Positions 16,229-25,690 are shown, numbered from the stretch's first letter. The stretch is DNA of 64,000 nucleotides from Bacteroides sp. (GCA_014801585.1 JAAVDX010000021.1:20148-84147); one strand, 5' to 3'. Notes: a model not told the origin generated them from the sequence alone. Translations and numbers: made by a program.

Positions 16229-17287
16229 CTATTTCGATCGACCTTTGAGGTAGTGGTCGGCCACGATATAGCGGTCGGCTCCGGGGAGTGTGCTCATATA
16301 GTCTTCTTTCGGAAGGTCGGTGTATTTACGGCGCATTTTCCGGAAATCGGAGTGCGCCCTCAGAATAGCCTTCGCATCGCCCCATTGCCCTTTCAGAAGA
16401 AACATTCCGAATGCAAGCGTATCGGCAAGCCGCCGGAGAAAGAGCACTTTCCGCCCGCGCTTCCTCGGGAGATTCTTATGGAGCAGCAGGAGATTATTCC
16501 GGAAGTTCAGATAGGTTTTCTTCGGATTTCCCTTAGGCAGCGAGGCTCCTCCGACATGATACACCGTAGACGACATATCGGCCATCACCTTATATCCGGC
16601 CCCAATCATCCGGCAACACAAATCAATCTCTTCCATGTGGGCGAAAAAGTCGGCATCAAGTCCGCCAAGACGCAGATACACCTCTGTACGCACACACATA
16701 GCGGCTCCCGTAGCCCAAGCCACCTCTATGGGAGCCCCGTCATACTGCCCTCTATCTTCCTCTACCGAATCGAATACGCGCCCGCGACAATACGGATAGC
16801 CGAGCCTGTCGATATACCCTCCGGCCGCCCCGGCATATTCAAACATGTTTTTCTGCCGGTAGGAAAGTATCTTGGGCATTACCGCCCCTACCTCCGGGCG
16901 CTCTTCGAGCAGCTTGACAAGCGGGCGCGTCCACCCCTCCGTCACCTCCACATCACTATTGAGCAGAAGAGTGAAGGGATAGTCAGTCGTGCGGATAGCG
17001 ATGTTGTAACCCTCGGCAAAACCGTAATTTTGGCCGAGCTCCAGAATCTTCACCGCAGGGAAATGCGTCCTGACAAATTCCACGGAATCATCCGTCGAAC
17101 CGTTGTCGGCAACCCAAAGATCAGCATCCGGCGAGATAGTGTGTTTCACAGCCGCCGGCAGAAATTGTTCAAGCAGACTCCGGCCGTTCCAGTTAAGGAT
17201 GATTACGGCCAATTTCTTACGGTCGCTATTCAAATCGCTATTCAAATCGCTATTCTTGCCAACATTCATATCATCCGCTTTTTTCAT
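16229..17287 (-). CDS. Glycosyltransferase family 2
   Basis: A 352-residue GT2 enzyme. After a short N-terminus the GT-A fold begins KLAVIILNWNGRSLLEQFLP. VADNGSTDDSVEFV and LLLNSDVEV (DxD-type metal site) follow, then ATGAAMCVRTEVYLRLGGLD and HMEEIDLCCRMIGAGYK, the usual acceptor-side ED motif. The pattern fits rhamnosyltransferase-like GT2 proteins that work on cell-surface glycans; the sugar is unknown. It overlaps the end of mtaB by 4 nt (ATGA) and is translated from the same message. A 12-bp unit repeated three times near the 5' end gives NSDLNSDLNSD. Confidence 0.88.
   Translation of the reverse strand: MKKADDMNVGKNSDLNSDLNSDRKKLAVIILNWNGRSLLEQFLPAAVKHTISPDADLWVADNGSTDDSVEFVRTHFPAVKILELGQNYGFAEGYNIAIRTTDYPFTLLLNSDVEVTEGWTRPLVKLLEERPEVGAVMPKILSYRQKNMFEYAGAAGGYIDRLGYPYCRGRVFDSVEEDRGQYDGAPIEVAWATGAAMCVRTEVYLRLGGLDADFFAHMEEIDLCCRMIGAGYKVMADMSSTVYHVGGASLPKGNPKKTYLNFRNNLLLLHKNLPRKRGRKVLFLRRLADTLAFGMFLLKGQWGDAKAILRAHSDFRKMRRKYTDLPKEDYMSTLPGADRYIVADHYLKGRSK
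17224..17256 (-). repeat. 12-bp tandem repeat in the GT2 gene
   Basis: TCGCTATTCAAA repeated nearly three times on the plus strand. The unit is a multiple of three, so copy-number change keeps the frame. Confidence 0.8.
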
Positions 17288-18609
17288 ATTCTTTCCCCTA
17301 TCATAGTCTCTTCACGATCGGTATCGACAGCGGTTATCTTCACTTCTGTCACGCTGTTGAGCAATTCCTCATCAGCCGGAGCTACTACCCGAATGTAGTT
17401 ATCGGTCAGTCCCGACATAAGCGAGGGATCATCATGCAGAGTGTGTTCCCAAAGCACCCTTCTCTGCTGACCGATCATACCCTCCATATATTCACTGAGT
17501 TTCTTATCCGAAATATTCTGCAGCTCGCTGCCGCGACGATGGCGTTCTCCCGCCTCGACGCTTTCCGCCTGAAGTTTCAGAGCGGCCGTCCCGGGGCGCT
17601 CCGAGTAGGGGAAGACGTGAAGCCGCGTTATGGGCAACGACTCTACAAACTCTACCGATTTCCGCCACTCCTCCTGCGTCTCCCCCCTCGCACCGGCGAT
17701 GATATCCACTCCGATGAAAGCATCCGGAATCAGACTGCGTATAAGATCAATGCGCGACCGAAAAAGATCGGTGTCGTAGCGGCGGTTCATCAGCCTAAGC
17801 ACGGTATCCGACCCCGACTGCAACGGAATATGAAAAGAAGGCATGAAGGCGCGTGCCTCTGAAGCTATCCACCGGATTATCTCCGGAGTCAGCAGATTCG
17901 GTTCGATACTCGAAATGCGATAACGCTCAATCCCCTCTACTGCATCCAGAGCCTTGAGCAGGTCGAAGAAACTTTCACCCGTATCAAGACCGAAGCAACC
18001 GACGTTGACCCCCGTCAGCACAATCTCCTTGCCTCCCTGCTCCGCAACGTCCCGGGCCTGCGCTACAAGATCTGCGATACGCCCTGAGCGCGAACGCCCG
18101 CGAGCAAAGGGGATTGTGCAATATGTGCAGTAATAGTCGCATCCGTCCTGCACTTTCAGCCAGAATCGGGTACGGTCGCCACGCTCACACGAAGGCATAA
18201 AGGTAAGGATCTCGCGCGAACCTACAGTCTCCGTGATTTTCGTCCGTGAGGCTTCCCATTCATCAATGTATTGGGCTATACGCAGTTTCTCGTTGCTGCC
18301 GAGCACGATATCTACCCCTTCTATCGAAGCAGCCTCATCGGGCTTAAGCTGGGCGTAGCAACCGGTCACGACTATCGTAGCCTCCGGCCATTTCCTCACC
18401 AGGCGGCGTATCAGCGACCTGTCTTTCTTATCGGCCATTTCAGTCACTGAGCAGGTATTGACGACACAGATATCGGGCCTTTCATCGGGGCGCGCACGAC
18501 GAAAACCCTTATCGGCAAGAATCTTGCCGATTGTCGAAGTCTCGGCGAAATTCAGTTTGCAGCCGAGAGTGAAATAAGCCGCTTTGCGCGGAGTAAGATC
18601 TGGAGTCAT
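17284..18609 (-). CDS. mtaB: tRNA t6A37 methylthiotransferase MtaB
   Basis: A 441-residue radical-SAM enzyme that converts t6A37 to ms2t6A37 in ANN-decoding tRNAs. The N-terminal UPF0004 domain has FTLGCKLNFAET, VVNTCSVTEMADKK and VVTGCYAQLKP, whose three cysteines bind one 4Fe-4S cluster. The radical-SAM domain has CDYYCTYCTIPFARGRSRS, the CxxxCxxC motif for the second cluster. A C-terminal TRAM-like segment follows. The IRVVAPADEELLNSV ending and the length match the MtaB branch rather than MiaB or RimO. The promoter is at 18727, with about 115 nt of leader. Confidence 0.92.
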   Translation of the reverse strand: MTPDLTPRKAAYFTLGCKLNFAETSTIGKILADKGFRRARPDERPDICVVNTCSVTEMADKKDRSLIRRLVRKWPEATIVVTGCYAQLKPDEAASIEGVDIVLGSNEKLRIAQYIDEWEASRTKITETVGSREILTFMPSCERGDRTRFWLKVQDGCDYYCTYCTIPFARGRSRSGRIADLVAQARDVAEQGGKEIVLTGVNVGCFGLDTGESFFDLLKALDAVEGIERYRISSIEPNLLTPEIIRWIASEARAFMPSFHIPLQSGSDTVLRLMNRRYDTDLFRSRIDLIRSLIPDAFIGVDIIAGARGETQEEWRKSVEFVESLPITRLHVFPYSERPGTAALKLQAESVEAGERHRRGSELQNISDKKLSEYMEGMIGQQRRVLWEHTLHDDPSLMSGLTDNYIRVVAPADEELLNSVTEVKITAVDTDREETMIGERI

Positions 18610-18726
18610 TAACTTTATGAATTGACGGGCCGTAAGCCCGCAGCATTTATGATGAAATCGACCCTTATTCGAGGGTCAGAGAAGGAGATATCCCCCTGCA
18701 AGGGGGAATTTTCACCTAATTCTAAT

Positions 18727-18735
18727 GCAAATTTA
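18727..18735 (-). promoter_or_regulatory. Promoter of the mtaB-GT2 operon
   Basis: TAAATTTGC on the minus strand. The leader of about 115 nt contains a small GC hairpin (CCCCCTTGCAGGGGG on the minus strand). Confidence 0.65.
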
Positions 18736-18777
18736 CAAAAAAATCGCGAAAATATTGACAACGCCTTTTTTAAGTGT

Positions 18778-18786
18778 TATCTTTGC
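18778..18786 (+). promoter_or_regulatory. Promoter of the ftsX operon
   Basis: TATCTTTGC, giving a leader of about 135 nt; divergent from the mtaB promoter 42 bp away. Confidence 0.7.
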
Positions 18787-18925
18787 AGTCGAAGCTGTCG
18801 GCGACTTTTTCTCGTGAAAGCAATAGTCTTTCCGCAACTTCATCGCGAGGATATCCCATATCCTCCGCTCCGCGCGACTATCTCCGCAACTCAGAACCCC
18901 GGAATTCTTCCGCAATCTCTGACTG

Positions 18926-19804
18926 ATGAAAAAAGGTAAAGAAGTACAGATATCATATTGGGCCGCTCACGCCACGACGATCGTTTCCGTGACGTTAGTG
19001 CTCCTTATTCTCGGCATTATAGCCCTCATCACTTTAGGTGCCCGCAAAGAGACGGCGCGAATCCGCGAGAGTCTTGAAGTGAGCGTCATTATGGCCGACT
19101 CCGTAAGCAACGACGCCGCCCTCCGGCAGATGGCAGAGATGAAATCCCTCCCTTACTGCCGCAATCTCGCTCTGATATCCAAGGAGAAGGCTCTCGCTGA
19201 ATGGAAGGCCGAGACCGGCGAAGACCTTGAGGAACTCTTCGGAGTCAATCCCCTCTCGCCGGAAATCACATTCACAATGCCGGAGAAATATTCTTGTCAG
19301 GACTCGATCGCGATGATCGAGAAGCAATTGAGCGCTCTTCCGGGAGTGGAGGCCGTGGCCTCTCCGCAAGGGAGCATGATCGAATCCATGAATTCCAATA
19401 TCGCCCGCCTCGGAGCGATCCTCGGGGCAATCGCAATAGTGCTCCTGATCATCTCTTTCGTATTGATCAACAACACCGTACATCTCACTGTATATGCGCG
19501 GCGATTCACTATACACACAATGCAACTCGTCGGAGCCACCGACGGCTTTATCCGGCGCCCGGTAGTAGCCCGTAATTTCCTTGCAGGAGTCCTCGCCGGA
19601 CTCTTCGCTTCCGGCCTGCTCTGGATAGCAATCGGATTCGCTCCGAAAGCCGGATATGCCGAACTCGAACCGGCTTCGATGTGGCCCGTACTATCGCTGA
19701 TTTGCGGCGGACTGATTGTATTGGGCGGACTCCTGTGTGCTATCGCAGCCGCTATCGCCACTCAGCATTATCTCCGGAAAGATTACGACAAATTATTCCG
19801 CTGA
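18926..19804 (+). CDS. ftsX: Cell-division ABC transporter permease FtsX
   Basis: A 292-residue protein of the FtsX type: cytoplasmic N-terminus, membrane helix at about residues 18-40 (VTLVLLILGIIALITL), a large periplasmic loop (40-165, with the ALAEWKAETGEDLEELFG segment), then three more helices from about 170 on (AILGAIAIVLLIISFVLI and later pairs). FtsX works with the ATPase FtsE to activate peptidoglycan hydrolases at the division site. FtsE is not adjacent here; the LolD-type ATPase at 53.2 kb is not an obvious partner. First gene of the ftsX-DUF3098-uppP-truB-queA run, an order I recall from Bacteroidetes genomes. Confidence 0.9.
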   Translation: MKKGKEVQISYWAAHATTIVSVTLVLLILGIIALITLGARKETARIRESLEVSVIMADSVSNDAALRQMAEMKSLPYCRNLALISKEKALAEWKAETGEDLEELFGVNPLSPEITFTMPEKYSCQDSIAMIEKQLSALPGVEAVASPQGSMIESMNSNIARLGAILGAIAIVLLIISFVLINNTVHLTVYARRFTIHTMQLVGATDGFIRRPVVARNFLAGVLAGLFASGLLWIAIGFAPKAGYAELEPASMWPVLSLICGGLIVLGGLLCAIAAAIATQHYLRKDYDKLFR

Positions 19805-19855
19805 TTATTCCGTCCCCGCTCACCCGGATTCAACCTCTTTATCTCAACGACTCAA

Positions 19856-20158
19856 ATGGAAAACAATACCCAACCAACTCATTCTGCTCCCCTCTCGAAG
19901 GAGCAGATTACTTCAAAAGATTCCAACCCTAACCCCAATCGTCTCTTCCCGAAAGCCAATCTGCTGATGATGCTCGGATGTCTCGCGCTTATCATCGTCG
20001 GGTTTCTGCTGATGACGGGAGGGTCGAGCAGCGTGGAAGAGGGTTTCAATCCCGATATATTCTCTACCCGGCGTATAGTCGTAGGGCCGACAATAGCCTT
20101 CCTCGGATTTCTCCTGATGGCCTTCGCGATAATTATCAATCCCAAGCGTAAAAAATAA
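19856..20158 (+). CDS. DUF3098 membrane protein
   Basis: A 100-residue protein. A polar N-terminus (about 35 residues) precedes two membrane helices (LLMMLGCLALIIVGFLLM and VGPTIAFLGFLLMAFAIII) joined by a short loop with FNPDIFSTRR, and a basic end NPKRKK. This is the pattern of DUF3098, a Bacteroidetes family of unknown function usually beside ftsX and uppP, as here. A link to cell-envelope or division work is inferred from position only. Gaps of 51 bp upstream and 13 bp downstream support one operon. Confidence 0.85.
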   Translation: MENNTQPTHSAPLSKEQITSKDSNPNPNRLFPKANLLMMLGCLALIIVGFLLMTGGSSSVEEGFNPDIFSTRRIVVGPTIAFLGFLLMAFAIIINPKRKK

Positions 20159-20171
20159 CTGACATTATAAT

Positions 20172-21017
20172 ATGGAATGGCTTGACGCTTTCATTCTCGG
20201 ACTCGTACAGGGCCTCGCTGAATATCTTCCGATATCCTCAAGCGGCCACCTCGAGATTTTCCGTGAAATACTCGGAATCAATATTCCCAAAGACGAGATT
20301 CTGCAATTCGATATAATGGTGCATGCCGCTACGGTCTGCTCTACAATCGTAATCCTTTGGCCGATGTTCCGCCGATTGTGTGCCAGTTTCTTCACATTCA
20401 AGCGCGATGCGGATTTTTGGTATGTCTGCAAGATTCTGCTTTCGTGTATCCCTGTCGGAATCGTCGGGGTCTTCTTCAAGGAGTATGTGGAATCTTTCTT
20501 CGGCGACGGACTTAAAGTAGTAGGCGTCTGCCTGCTCGTAACTGCCGCCCTGCTCGCTTTCGCTCACTACAGCGACCGACTTGCTTCGGGCCGCATGGCC
20601 AAGGCCTCGGCGGGCCATCCCATAACGTGGCTCGACGCTTTCATAATTGGGTGTGCTCAGGCAGTAGCCGTACTTCCGGGCCTCAGCCGCTCAGGCACTA
20701 CGATTGCTACCGGCATCCTGCTTGGCGACCGACGTGACGACGTCGCTCAGTTCTCTTTCCTCATGGTCATCATTCCGATTCTCGGCGAAGCACTCCTCGA
20801 CGTAAAGGATATGCTGGGAGAGACGGTCGCTCAGACCGCTCAGGCCGCAGAAGTCACCTGGATTACTCTTCTGATAGGCTTCGTGACGGCTTTCGTCGTG
20901 GGCTGCGCGGCTTGCAAATGGATGCTCGCCCTCGTCAAGAAAGGGAAGCTCGTATGGTTCTCAATATATTGTGTGGTAATGGCTATCATCTGCCTCCTCT
21001 GGCAGACTCCCGCGTGA
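20172..21017 (+). CDS. uppP: Undecaprenyl-diphosphatase (bacitracin resistance family)
   Basis: A 281-residue integral membrane enzyme that dephosphorylates undecaprenyl diphosphate so the lipid carrier can be reused in peptidoglycan and surface-glycan synthesis. Both signature motifs are present: LGLVQGLAEYLPISSSGHLE near the N-terminus and LPGLSRSGTTIATGILLG in the second half, providing the acidic, Ser and Arg residues of the BacA/UppP active site. About eight hydrophobic segments. It is relevant to the capsule locus later in the window, which uses the same carrier. Confidence 0.95.
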   Translation: MEWLDAFILGLVQGLAEYLPISSSGHLEIFREILGINIPKDEILQFDIMVHAATVCSTIVILWPMFRRLCASFFTFKRDADFWYVCKILLSCIPVGIVGVFFKEYVESFFGDGLKVVGVCLLVTAALLAFAHYSDRLASGRMAKASAGHPITWLDAFIIGCAQAVAVLPGLSRSGTTIATGILLGDRRDDVAQFSFLMVIIPILGEALLDVKDMLGETVAQTAQAAEVTWITLLIGFVTAFVVGCAACKWMLALVKKGKLVWFSIYCVVMAIICLLWQTPA

Positions 21018-21055
21018 TAGGCTGATCATAAGGAGCCGACAACCGATATCACATC

Positions 21056-21096
21056 GACTGTCTGATAAAAGCGATCGTCGACAGAATCAGATAGTC
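21056..21096 (+). terminator. Hairpin after uppP
   Basis: GACTGTCTGAT pairs with ATCAGATAGTC (one G-U) around a loop that holds a CGATCG core; TCTATTAT follows. May be partial, since truB continues the unit. Confidence 0.5.
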
Positions 21097-21150
21097 TCTA
21101 TTATAATTATAGATTTCAATTTTAGAAATAATTCTTTAATATCTGATTAC

Positions 21151-21888
21151 ATGGATTTTGTAACCGGAGAAATTATAGGAATAGACAAGCCTCTGGGCTG
21201 GACCTCGTTTGATGCCGTAAAGCGTATTCGCGGTGCTATTCAGCGCCGGCTGGGCGTCAGGAAGTTCAAAGTGGGCCATGCCGGGACTCTCGACCCCTTG
21301 GCCACGGGCGTACTGATCGTATGCACCGGCCGGGCCACCCGCCGCATTGACCTTCTTCAGCAAGGCCGAAAGGAATATATCGCCACTATGCGTCTGGGCG
21401 CCACGACCCCGAGTTTCGACCTCGAAAAGGAAATAGATGCGACTTATCCTTACCAACACGTAAGCCGCGAGATGATTCTCGAGACTCTCCCGCAGTTTAC
21501 GGGCCACATCATGCAGGTGCCCCCGGTATTCTCGGCAGTAAAGGTAGATGGCAAACGCGCCTATCTCCATGCCCGCAAAGGGCATGACGTCGAACTGGTA
21601 GCCAAACCTCTTGAAATTGACGAGTTTGAACTGCTCGATTTCGATGGACGCGACATGACTCTGCGCATCGTATGCAGCAAAGGCACTTACATACGGGCGC
21701 TTGCACGCGACCTCGGGCAGGCTCTCCAATCGGGCGCACATCTCATCGCACTGCGCCGCACTGCCGTCGGACCGATTACGGAAGCCCAATGCCTCACAAT
21801 CGACGAAGCCGTCGCAACTATCGCAGAATGCGAACTGACCGGCGAGGCCGCAGAATTGGTAAAAGCCGACCCCCGGCCTGCAAACTGA
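21151..21888 (+). CDS. truB: tRNA pseudouridine(55) synthase TruB
   Basis: A 245-residue enzyme making pseudouridine 55 in the T-loop of tRNAs. It begins with IIGIDKPLGWTSFDAVKRIR, the family start motif, then has GHAGTLDPLATGVLIVCTG, where the Asp of TLDPLATG is the catalytic nucleophile. KEYIATMRLGATTPSFD and CSKGTYIRALARDLGQAL are also typical. A short C-terminal extension lacks a full PUA domain, as in many Bacteroidetes forms. No promoter box is evident before it; it probably reads on from uppP. Confidence 0.95.
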   Translation: MDFVTGEIIGIDKPLGWTSFDAVKRIRGAIQRRLGVRKFKVGHAGTLDPLATGVLIVCTGRATRRIDLLQQGRKEYIATMRLGATTPSFDLEKEIDATYPYQHVSREMILETLPQFTGHIMQVPPVFSAVKVDGKRAYLHARKGHDVELVAKPLEIDEFELLDFDGRDMTLRIVCSKGTYIRALARDLGQALQSGAHLIALRRTAVGPITEAQCLTIDEAVATIAECELTGEAAELVKADPRPAN

Positions 21889-21986
21889 ATATGAAAAGTT
21901 CCCCCTTAACTGATTCATAATCGCAAATGACAGATTTCAACCCTCAATCATCCCCCTATACACCTCTCACTCCATTTTCTCTGAAT

Positions 21987-23039
21987 ATGAAATTATCCCA
22001 GTTTAAATTCAAGCTTCCTGATTCTCAGATTGCTCAATATCCTTCTGAAAACCGTGATGAATGTCGGCTGATGATCGTCGACGCCAAGACCGGCGACATC
22101 ACCCATCGCATATTCAAGGAGATTATCGATTATTTCGACGATGGCGACGTAATGGTCTTCAACGACACAAAGGTCTTCCCGGCACGTCTCTACGGCAATA
22201 AAGAGAAGACAGGCGCGCGAATCGAGGTGTTCCTGCTTCGCGAACTCAATGAGGAAAATAAATTCTGGGATGTGCTTGTGGAGCCGGCCCGGAAGATCCG
22301 CATCGGCAATAAGCTCTATTTCGGCGAAGATGATTCGATGGTGGCCGAGGTCATCGACAATACGACTTCCCGCGGACGCACACTACGCTTCCTCTATGAT
22401 GGTCCGCATGATGAATTCAAGGAGGCATTGTATGCCTTGGGCGAGACTCCGCTCCCCGAGTATATCACACGCCCGGCCGAACCCGAGGACGCAGTCCGCT
22501 ATCAGAACATTTTCGCTGAGAAGGAGGGGGCCGTAATGGCTCCGGCTGCCGGTCTGCATTTCAGCCGCGAGCTCATGAAACGCCTTGAAATCAAAGGCGT
22601 AGAGCGCGGATTCCTCACTCTCCATTGCGGCAAAGGCAACTTCCGCGATATCGACGTGGAGGATCTGACGAAGCATCGCATGGACAGCGAGGATATGGAG
22701 GTCGACGGCGATCTGGTCGACATCGTCAATGAAGCCAAGGACAACGGCAAGCATGTATGTGCCGTCGGAGCCAGCGTATTGCGCGGCATCGCCTCGTCAG
22801 TCTGCATGAACGGGCATATCATGCCCTATAAGGGATGGACCAACAAGTTTATCTTCCCTCCCTACGACTTCACCGTCTGCGACGCTCTGGTCACCAACTT
22901 CCATCTCCCCCTATCCACGATGCTGATGATGGTATGCGCATTCGGAGGCTACGAGAACATTATGAACGCCTACAGCGTTGCTCTTAAAGAGGGATATCAG
23001 TTTGGAGCCTACGGCGATGCAATGCTCATCCTCCGATAA
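21987..23039 (+). CDS. queA: S-adenosylmethionine:tRNA ribosyltransferase-isomerase QueA
   Basis: A 350-residue enzyme that transfers the ribosyl part of SAM to preQ1 at tRNA position 34, giving epoxyqueuosine. The start at 21987 ([20 protein letters not shown]) matches the standard family N-terminus; the track start 60 nt upstream is unlikely. Family marks: [66 protein letters not shown] and [10 protein letters not shown] at the end. It follows truB, another tRNA-modifying gene, and is closed by a hairpin. Confidence 0.95.
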   Translation: MKLSQFKFKLPDSQIAQYPSENRDECRLMIVDAKTGDITHRIFKEIIDYFDDGDVMVFNDTKVFPARLYGNKEKTGARIEVFLLRELNEENKFWDVLVEPARKIRIGNKLYFGEDDSMVAEVIDNTTSRGRTLRFLYDGPHDEFKEALYALGETPLPEYITRPAEPEDAVRYQNIFAEKEGAVMAPAAGLHFSRELMKRLEIKGVERGFLTLHCGKGNFRDIDVEDLTKHRMDSEDMEVDGDLVDIVNEAKDNGKHVCAVGASVLRGIASSVCMNGHIMPYKGWTNKFIFPPYDFTVCDALVTNFHLPLSTMLMMVCAFGGYENIMNAYSVALKEGYQFGAYGDAMLILR

Positions 23040-23046
23040 AAACTTT

Positions 23047-23081
23047 CTTCAAAAATGAGAAGGCGGGCTTCATTTTTGAAG
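23047..23081 (+). terminator. Hairpin after queA
   Basis: Perfect 12-bp stem CTTCAAAAATGA / TCATTTTTGAAG with an 11-nt loop; no strong T-run after it. Confidence 0.6.
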
Positions 23082-23111
23082 CCTACACCCTCTAACTTCA
23101 ATTTTTTTTGT

Positions 23112-23120
23112 TAAATTTGC
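23112..23120 (+). promoter_or_regulatory. Promoter of the fructose-bisphosphate aldolase gene
   Basis: TAAATTTGC preceded by a T-run; 29 nt before the chosen ATG. The track start at 23108 lies upstream of it and is excluded. Confidence 0.7.
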
Positions 23121-23149
23121 AATCTAATTCTAATAGAATTTATATAAAC

Positions 23150-24151
23150 ATGGTAGATTACAAAGAACTTGGTCTGGTAAACACCAAAGAAATGTTTGCC
23201 AAAGCCGTACACGGTGGCTATGCCATCCCGGCCTTCAACTTCAACAACATGGAGCAGCTTCAGGCTATCATCAAAGCCGCTGCCGACACAAAGTCTCCCG
23301 TTATTCTTCAGGTGTCGAAGGGTGCCCGCAACTATGCTAACCCCATCCTTCTCCGCTACATGGCACAGGGCGCTGTAGACTATGCCAAGTCTCTCGGCTG
23401 GGAACACCCCCAGATCGTACTTCACCTCGACCACGGTGACTCCTTCGAACTCTGCAAGGACTGCATCGACCACGGTTTCTCTTCCGTTATGATCGACGGT
23501 TCTCACCTCCCCTACGAGGAGAACGTAGAGCTCACTAAGAAGGTAGTTGACTACGCTCACAAGTATGACGTCACTGTAGAAGGCGAACTCGGTGTGCTCG
23601 CAGGTGTGGAAGACGAAGTAAGTTCAGACCATCACACATACACTGATCCCGAGGAGGTTATCGACTTCGTGACTCGCACAGGATGCGACTCTCTCGCTAT
23701 CTCTATCGGCACATCTCACGGTGCTTACAAGTTCACTCCCGAACAGTGCACCCGCGACCCGAAGACCGGTCGTCTCGTTCCCCCGCCTCTCGCATTCGAC
23801 GTGCTTGAGGCAGTTGAGGCTAAGCTCCCCGACTTCCCCATCGTACTCCACGGTTCTTCAAGCGTTCCTCAGGAATACGTTGACATCATCAACGCCAACG
23901 GTGGCAAGCTTCCCGACGCTATCGGTATCCCCGAAGAGGAACTCCGCAAAGCTGCGAAGATGGATGTCTGCAAGATCAACATCGACTCCGACAGCCGTCT
24001 CGCTATGACTGCCGCTGTCCGCAAGGTCTTCAACGATAAGCCCGCTGAGTTCGACCCCCGTAAATACCTCGGCCCGGCTCGCGACGAAATGGAAAAACTC
24101 TACAAGCACAAAATTCTCAACGTGCTCGGTTCTGAAGGTAAGGCTGAGTAA
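23150..24151 (+). CDS. fba: Class II fructose-bisphosphate aldolase
   Basis: A 333-residue zinc enzyme splitting fructose 1,6-bisphosphate into DHAP and glyceraldehyde 3-phosphate (glycolysis and gluconeogenesis). The start at 23150 reads MVDYKELGLVNTKEMFAKA. Metal and substrate motifs: AIPAFNFNNMEQLQAI, LHLDHGDSFELCKDC (with metal His and catalytic Asp), SVMIDGSHLPYEENV, EGELGVLAGVEDEV, and GTSHGAYKF and LHGSSSVPQEYVD with the other zinc histidines. Its strong promoter, terminator and codon-uniform sequence fit a highly expressed single gene. Confidence 0.94.
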   Translation: MVDYKELGLVNTKEMFAKAVHGGYAIPAFNFNNMEQLQAIIKAAADTKSPVILQVSKGARNYANPILLRYMAQGAVDYAKSLGWEHPQIVLHLDHGDSFELCKDCIDHGFSSVMIDGSHLPYEENVELTKKVVDYAHKYDVTVEGELGVLAGVEDEVSSDHHTYTDPEEVIDFVTRTGCDSLAISIGTSHGAYKFTPEQCTRDPKTGRLVPPPLAFDVLEAVEAKLPDFPIVLHGSSSVPQEYVDIINANGGKLPDAIGIPEEELRKAAKMDVCKINIDSDSRLAMTAAVRKVFNDKPAEFDPRKYLGPARDEMEKLYKHKILNVLGSEGKAE

Positions 24152-24212
24152 TCATTGCCTCTACTGAAGTTCTTGTAACATAGAATTTTTTGTTCTCATA
24201 TTATGTAACTGA

Positions 24213-24261
24213 GGGATTGAGCGCCCGGGGTTGTCGCCCCTGCGCCCAATCCTTCTTTTTT
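24213..24261 (+). terminator. Intrinsic terminator after the aldolase gene
   Basis: GGGATTGAGCGC with GCGCCCAATCC (one G-U), inner CGGGG/CCCC pairs, then TTCTTTTTTCCTC. It ends just before the next ATG at 24269. Confidence 0.85.
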
Positions 24262-24268
24262 CCTCATT

Positions 24269-25543
24269 ATGCGACTGCTGATTGTCATACCGCATTTCAT
24301 GATCGGGGGCGCACAGCGTCTCCTGAGCGATCTCGTGCCGCTGATGGCCCGGCGCGACGATCTTGACATCACTATAGCCCTCTATCAGAATCCGGAGGGA
24401 GCAATGATGCTGCATCCCATTCTGCGGAATCCTATGGTAAAAATCAGAGTCCTGAATATCCCTCTGAGCCATAAGGCATTTCTCAATCCCCTCATAAGAA
24501 GAAGAGCAATCAGCGGCCTGAGAGATTTAATGAAGGAAGCCGACGTCTGCCACGTCCATCTTTTCCCTGCCCTCTACGACGCGGCTTTAGCAGCCCGCGG
24601 ATTACCGGTCAGACTCATCTTCACTAATCACAATACGACCAACCGGCGCCGTCGCTATCCTCTCCTGCGCCCCCTGGAGCGACTGATCTATTCACGCTAC
24701 GATGCTCTTGCATGTATCTCTCCCGCTTCTGCCAGGTCGCTATCCGCGTGGCTCTCTCTCCATCCTACCGATGAACGCCTCAGCATAATCCCCAACGGTA
24801 TTAATTCCGACATTTTTAATTTCCACTCCCGAGCCAATGACTCTTTTGATTCCTCAGTCATTCCGCCGGATGACAATACGGATTTTCTGACTTCTTTTGC
24901 CATAGGCCCCGATCTCGACCGCCGACGCCGCATGGAAAGGGCCGGAATAAGAAATGAAGAGGAAGTGTTCGGACGTAAAGGCCATGCTGTGCTTATGATC
25001 TCTCGCTTTGTCGACAATAAAGATCAGGATTCTCTGATTCGCGCACTTTCTATTCTGAAGCACGACCCCGTATATGCCGATCTTATTCCGGCGGATACAT
25101 TCATAGTGTTTGTAGGCTCCGGTCCGCGAATAGAGATATGTCGCCGGTTAGCCCGAGAATATGGCGTCGCTGATGATGTCGCGTTTCTTGGCGACCGCCA
25201 CGACCTCCCGCGTCTCATAGCGGCAGCTTCCGTCGGTTGTCAGATTTCTCATTGGGAAGGGTTCGGATTGACGGCATGCGAGATAATGGCAGGCGAACTC
25301 CCGCTCATAGCAAGCAATGTCAGCGGGATGGGTGACCTCGTGAAGGAGGGTGCCTCACTCGTGGCGCCGGAGAATCCCGAAGAAATAGCCCGGGCTATCG
25401 CCGATATACTCGCTCCCGTATCTCCTGACGCTTTCAACGATCAGCTTCTCCGGCAGGCCGCCGGCCGACGTATTGCCGACCGCCACCATATACGTCACAC
25501 CCTCGAAAGATATATGGACCTCTACCATAAATTGACCAAATAA
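24269..25543 (+). CDS. Glycosyltransferase family 4
   Basis: A 424-residue GT-B enzyme. The N-terminal domain begins RLLIVIPHFMIGGAQRLLSDLV, the glycine-rich opening of GT4 proteins, with FTNHNTTNRRR and IPNGINSDIF in the linker. The C-terminal half has MISRFVDNKDQDSLIRALS for nucleotide-sugar phosphate binding and CQISHWEGFGLTACEIMAGELPLIASN, the E-x7-E motif of retaining GT4 enzymes. Donor and acceptor are unknown. It starts 8 nt after a terminator and has no visible promoter box, so how it is expressed is unclear. Confidence 0.87.
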   Translation: MRLLIVIPHFMIGGAQRLLSDLVPLMARRDDLDITIALYQNPEGAMMLHPILRNPMVKIRVLNIPLSHKAFLNPLIRRRAISGLRDLMKEADVCHVHLFPALYDAALAARGLPVRLIFTNHNTTNRRRRYPLLRPLERLIYSRYDALACISPASARSLSAWLSLHPTDERLSIIPNGINSDIFNFHSRANDSFDSSVIPPDDNTDFLTSFAIGPDLDRRRRMERAGIRNEEEVFGRKGHAVLMISRFVDNKDQDSLIRALSILKHDPVYADLIPADTFIVFVGSGPRIEICRRLAREYGVADDVAFLGDRHDLPRLIAAASVGCQISHWEGFGLTACEIMAGELPLIASNVSGMGDLVKEGASLVAPENPEEIARAIADILAPVSPDAFNDQLLRQAAGRRIADRHHIRHTLERYMDLYHKLTK

Positions 25544-25640
25544 GCTCATCCAAGAATAAATACGGATGCATCTTTATCTGATACTCTAATTGCGAGAACT
25601 TTTAACACCTCTTACGTTTTGTCGGCTCATATTTTTTTCG

Positions 25641-25649
25641 TAAATTCGC
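25641..25649 (+). promoter_or_regulatory. Promoter of the lipocalin-like lipoprotein gene
   Basis: TAAATTCGC, a one-base variant of the consensus, about 42 nt before the ATG. Confidence 0.6.
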
Positions 25650-25690
25650 ATCAATATATAATCGAAACTTGGAGATAAACGGCTCTTAAT

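Noticed and set aside
16253-17398. 381-codon plus-strand ORF
   Set aside because: Opposite-strand shadow of the GT2 gene and the end of mtaB, both of which carry clear family motifs.
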